Shown here piece by piece: positions 5,739 to 7,330 of a stretch of DNA of 7,330 nt. The position numbers and the translations under genes were made by a program. The notes beneath the pieces were generated by a model. The model searched no databases, was not told the DNA's origin, and was given only the letters and a program-made list of their open reading frames with translations. Within the stretch, counting starts at the first letter, position 1. Each line of letters opens with the position of its first letter. The DNA lies in contig USCJ01000063.1 in assembly GCA_900553215.1 (NCBI GenBank), positions 1-7,330 of the forward strand, read 5' to 3'. This DNA is from an uncultured Collinsella sp. Its GTDB lineage: Bacteria > Actinomycetota > Coriobacteriia > Coriobacteriales > Coriobacteriaceae.

Positions 5739-5768
5739 GCTAAAGAGTTACCAACAAGCTGAATAAGA

Positions 5769-6131
5769 TCAATGGCCCTCTCGCGCCACCGTCCTGTTCA
5801 GGTCATACTTCCACTGTTTCCACCATCCGAACGCAGTAGCCTTATTAACTCCAGCATCCGCATAATACCTTTGGAGCTTTTCTAGATTGTGATAAAGCTC
5901 ATACTTTGTAGTTTCCTCAACCTCATCATCGAGAACGGTCATACTTACGAACTCTAAGACAGTTTCCCATTGGGAACGGAACGCCTTTTCGTCATCTTTA
6001 TACTTTTCCAGACGATATACTTCGGGATAAATATCGAGAATCTGTCTCAGAAAACCGCCTTCTTGCCACATCTCAAGTTCGATAGGATCGAAATCAGATT
6101 CCGTTTTTAGCTTGACTGAAAGCTCGATCAT
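5769..6131 (-). CDS. Unrecognised small acidic protein, second gene of the island operon
   Basis: This is a 120-residue soluble protein with no signal peptide, membrane segment or cysteine. It is rich in Glu, Asp, Lys, Tyr and Trp. The N-terminal 20 residues look like a strand followed by an acidic helix (ELEMWQEGG), and the C-terminus has an aromatic cluster FGWWKQWKYDL near residues 100-110. I recognise no family. ATG at 6131 overlaps the stop of the upstream gene as ATGA, so translation is probably coupled; a GTG at 6146 would add five residues and is less likely. Base composition is clearly more AT-rich than the genes left of 5690. The size, acidity and pairing would fit an immunity or antitoxin-type protein, but that is speculation. 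The stop lies 30 bases from the tRNA fragment. Confidence 0.75.
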   Translation of the reverse strand: MIELSVKLKTESDFDPIELEMWQEGGFLRQILDIYPEVYRLEKYKDDEKAFRSQWETVLEFVSMTVLDDEVEETTKYELYHNLEKLQRYYADAGVNKATAFGWWKQWKYDLNRTVAREGH

Positions 6132-6505
6132 AGTCCTACCACCCACGACTTCAAAACGTTATCTATGCGTTCTATAACATTTGGATCAGTAACAATTCGA
6201 AGATCATCGCTTTCGGTGCCAACCCGCTCATTGATCGGTTCATTTAACCCCGATTCGTATTCAATATGAAGGTCATCGAAGAATATATTGCCACCAAGTA
6301 AATCCTTTTCTTCGGCCTTTAACAGAGCTTTACCATTTCTGTGAACTTGCATCCCTACGACAATCTGATTATTTACCGGATCTACCGTGAACTTAATGTA
6401 TTCATCAAAGTATCTAGGCGAACAGTCGCGCAACCATTGGGGATCAACATTATCGGTAAGCAATACGCCATAACGAGGGATGTTTGAATTCTCAACGTTA
6501 TTCAT
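6128..6505 (-). CDS. Unrecognised small protein, weakly DUF5674-like, first gene of the island operon
   Basis: This is a 125-residue soluble protein without signal peptide or membrane segment and with a single cysteine. The middle reads as alternating strands: YIKFTVDPVNNQIVVGMQVH, then EEKDLLGGNIFFDD, then HIEYESGLN. It ends in a helix, NVIERIDNVLKSWV. The pattern VD...GxxxH...DLxGGNI...IEYxSxxN recalls DUF5674 from memory; a profile search is needed, and no function is known for that family. ATG at 6505 is chosen because AAGGAAGGG lies just upstream; the in-frame ATG at 6529 has no ribosome-binding site. A good promoter lies 48 bases upstream of the start, and the next gene overlaps the stop by four bases. 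Codon use is AT-richer than the chromosomal backbone to the left, consistent with transfer. Confidence 0.8.
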   Translation of the reverse strand: MNNVENSNIPRYGVLLTDNVDPQWLRDCSPRYFDEYIKFTVDPVNNQIVVGMQVHRNGKALLKAEEKDLLGGNIFFDDLHIEYESGLNEPINERVGTESDDLRIVTDPNVIERIDNVLKSWVVGL

Positions 6506-6552
6506 ACGACCCTTCCTTCCGATACTCATATTTCAGAAATTGAACGTTACCA

Positions 6553-6581
6553 ATTATATCGAAGCGGCAAAGCCGAACCAA
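6553..6581 (-). promoter_or_regulatory. Sigma70 promoter of the two-gene island operon
   Basis: On the minus strand, a perfect TATAAT (6553-6558) and a TTGGTT -35 (6576-6581) are separated by 17 bases. It gives a leader of about 40 bases before the ATG at 6505. A GGTTCGGC...GCCGCTTC near-hairpin in the spacer is probably incidental. Confidence 0.75.
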
Positions 6582-6714
6582 AACAACCATGAACAATTTC
6601 CTCTGGAATGACATTCCCGCCCCGATTGCCAGAAGGGCACAAGCTTAAACTAGCGATTTACACAGACGCGGAAACATTGCTGTACTGACTTCACCAGAAC
6701 CGAGACACGACGAC
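6582..6714. other. Spacer in the island with no supported gene
   Basis: No frame on either strand has a ribosome-binding site and a plausible protein. The best plus-strand candidate, an ATG at 6589 with 19 codons, lacks both a site and a recognisable product. CAGAAGGGC at 6630-6638 is complementary to GCCCTTCTG in the loop of the downstream hairpin. Confidence 0.4.
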
Positions 6715-6746
6715 AATTGGGCCCTTCTGCCCCAATTCTCTTTTTT
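6715..6746 (+). terminator. Plus-strand intrinsic terminator without an obvious gene
   Basis: AATTGGG (6715-6721) pairs perfectly with CCCAATT (6731-6737) across a nine-base loop, and CTCTTTTTT follows on the plus strand only. Read from the minus strand the run is A-rich before the hairpin and no T-tract follows, so it does not look like the terminator of the right-edge gene. No plus-strand gene precedes it. Confidence 0.55.
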
Positions 6747-6765
6747 CTCAACTTGTTTAGCATAC

Positions 6766-7330
6766 CTATGGCAGCGACTTACCGCCTGGAGCACTAAAGC
6801 TCTCTACTAGATGCTCTGCCTGAGAAACTCCCACAGCGTCTTCTGGAGTCCATGAGATCGCAAATATATAGACCGTTCCATTGACAAGCGTAATAAACAC
6901 CAATCCTTTATTTCCATCTACTGTTATTTCGCGCGTTGATCCAAGAAGATCTCCCTTATCAAAAGAACCTCTATGAATGGTTCCGTAAGTAACACTTGAA
7001 GCTTTAATAAGATTCTTCTCGTCCATGACTTCGAGCAAAGAATCATAGAGATCAAGGAGTTTTGCTTTCGTCGAAATAGACTTTAAATCGTCATTATCAA
7101 GAGAGGAATATAGCAAAGTGATACCGAATTCTGGAGAGGAATAGTTTTCTGACGAATTGCCTGATGTCTTAGCGTATTCATAATCGGGAACAGAAGCAAA
7201 TACTCTTCCATTGTTGAAGCTCATTTTGGTGTAATGATTTCTACCATAATTTGAAGTATTACTCGAACTACTTGATGTGGAACTTTGAGCTGACTTCGCA
7301 GAATAAGTTGTCGAAGTAGACGATGTTGGG
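6766..7330 (-). CDS. C-terminal part of a probable surface or secreted protein (cut by right edge)
   Basis: The reading frame is open from the right edge to the stop at 6766 (188 codons plus one base), so the gene begins beyond the window. The internal ATG at 7224 has no ribosome-binding site and is not a convincing start. The visible part opens with a Ser/Thr-rich low-complexity linker of about 35 residues (TSSTSTTYS, QSSTSSSSNTS). A compact domain of about 140 residues follows, with strands around FGITLLYSS and GLVFITLVNGTVYIFAISW and a final AEHLVESFSAP. The domain ending, a hydrophobic strand pair then a helix into ESFS, resembles the PsbP/DcrB-type fold seen in many secreted lipoproteins; this is a weak memory-based comparison. 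A missing N-terminal signal peptide or membrane anchor is expected beyond 7330. Its base composition is AT-rich like the other island genes. Confidence 0.75.
   Translation of the reverse strand, partial: PTSSTSTTYSAKSAQSSTSSSSSNTSNYGRNHYTKMSFNNGRVFASVPDYEYAKTSGNSSENYSSPEFGITLLYSSLDNDDLKSISTKAKLLDLYDSLLEVMDEKNLIKASSVTYGTIHRGSFDKGDLLGSTREITVDGNKGLVFITLVNGTVYIFAISWTPEDAVGVSQAEHLVESFSAPGGKSLP

Noticed and set aside
5519..5766. Two plus-strand open frames across the tRNA fragment
   Set aside because: They translate the complement of a tRNA and terminator; such GLEPAISG- and GARTRDLW-type peptides are common artefacts of tRNA genes.
5694..5766. A complete functional tRNA-Asn or tRNA-Asp
   Set aside because: The acceptor 5' strand and D stem are missing and the anticodon stem is mismatched. 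Only the 3' half is intact.
6589..6648. 19-codon plus-strand open frame in the island spacer
   Set aside because: It has no ribosome-binding site, no recognisable product and a length expected by chance.
1..7330. CRISPR array, insertion sequence or transposase
   Set aside because: No regularly spaced repeats, terminal inverted repeats with a transposase, or recombinase motifs were found. The long hairpin at 3166-3255 is a single palindrome.

Overview
The window looks like chromosomal DNA from a high-GC anaerobic actinobacterium, most likely of the Coriobacteriia and perhaps close to Collinsella. This is inferred from GC-rich codon use on the left, a rubrerythrin, a glycosylase without an Fe-S cluster, and the style of the intergenic DNA. 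No sequence search was possible. Every gene I can support lies on the minus strand, so genes are read from right to left.

Positions 1-5690 are GC-rich backbone. From the left edge they hold the first 51 codons of a membrane protein (probably an ABC exporter), an RmuC-family protein, an unrecognised protein with a C-terminal helix-turn-helix that starts at TTG, and a small single-pass membrane protein. A 440-base gene-free stretch follows, with a strong terminator and a long near-perfect hairpin. Next comes a redox and repair block: an Rrf2-type regulator, a MutY-like DNA glycosylase 21 bases downstream of it, and a rubrerythrin after a 114-base gap. The regulator has an IscR-like cysteine set plus a cysteine-rich tail. 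A good promoter with overlapping dyads lies in front of it. The three genes plausibly form a small oxidative or iron-sulphur stress module, but co-regulation is an inference.

Positions 5694-5738 match the 3' part of a tRNA, most like tRNA-Asp, running from the anticodon loop to CCA and followed by its own terminator. The 5' half is missing or unrecognisable. From there to the right edge the DNA is visibly more AT-rich and carries unfamiliar genes. The simplest reading is an attachment site: an integrative element or genomic island joins the chromosome here and continues beyond 7330.

Inside this presumed island, a TATAAT promoter drives two small genes overlapping by ATGA, and their transcript probably ends at the old tRNA terminator. 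A 180-base spacer with an unexplained plus-strand terminator follows. The right edge cuts a protein with a Ser/Thr-rich linker and a compact C-terminal domain. I see no integrase, transposase, CRISPR array or recognisable defence gene in the window.
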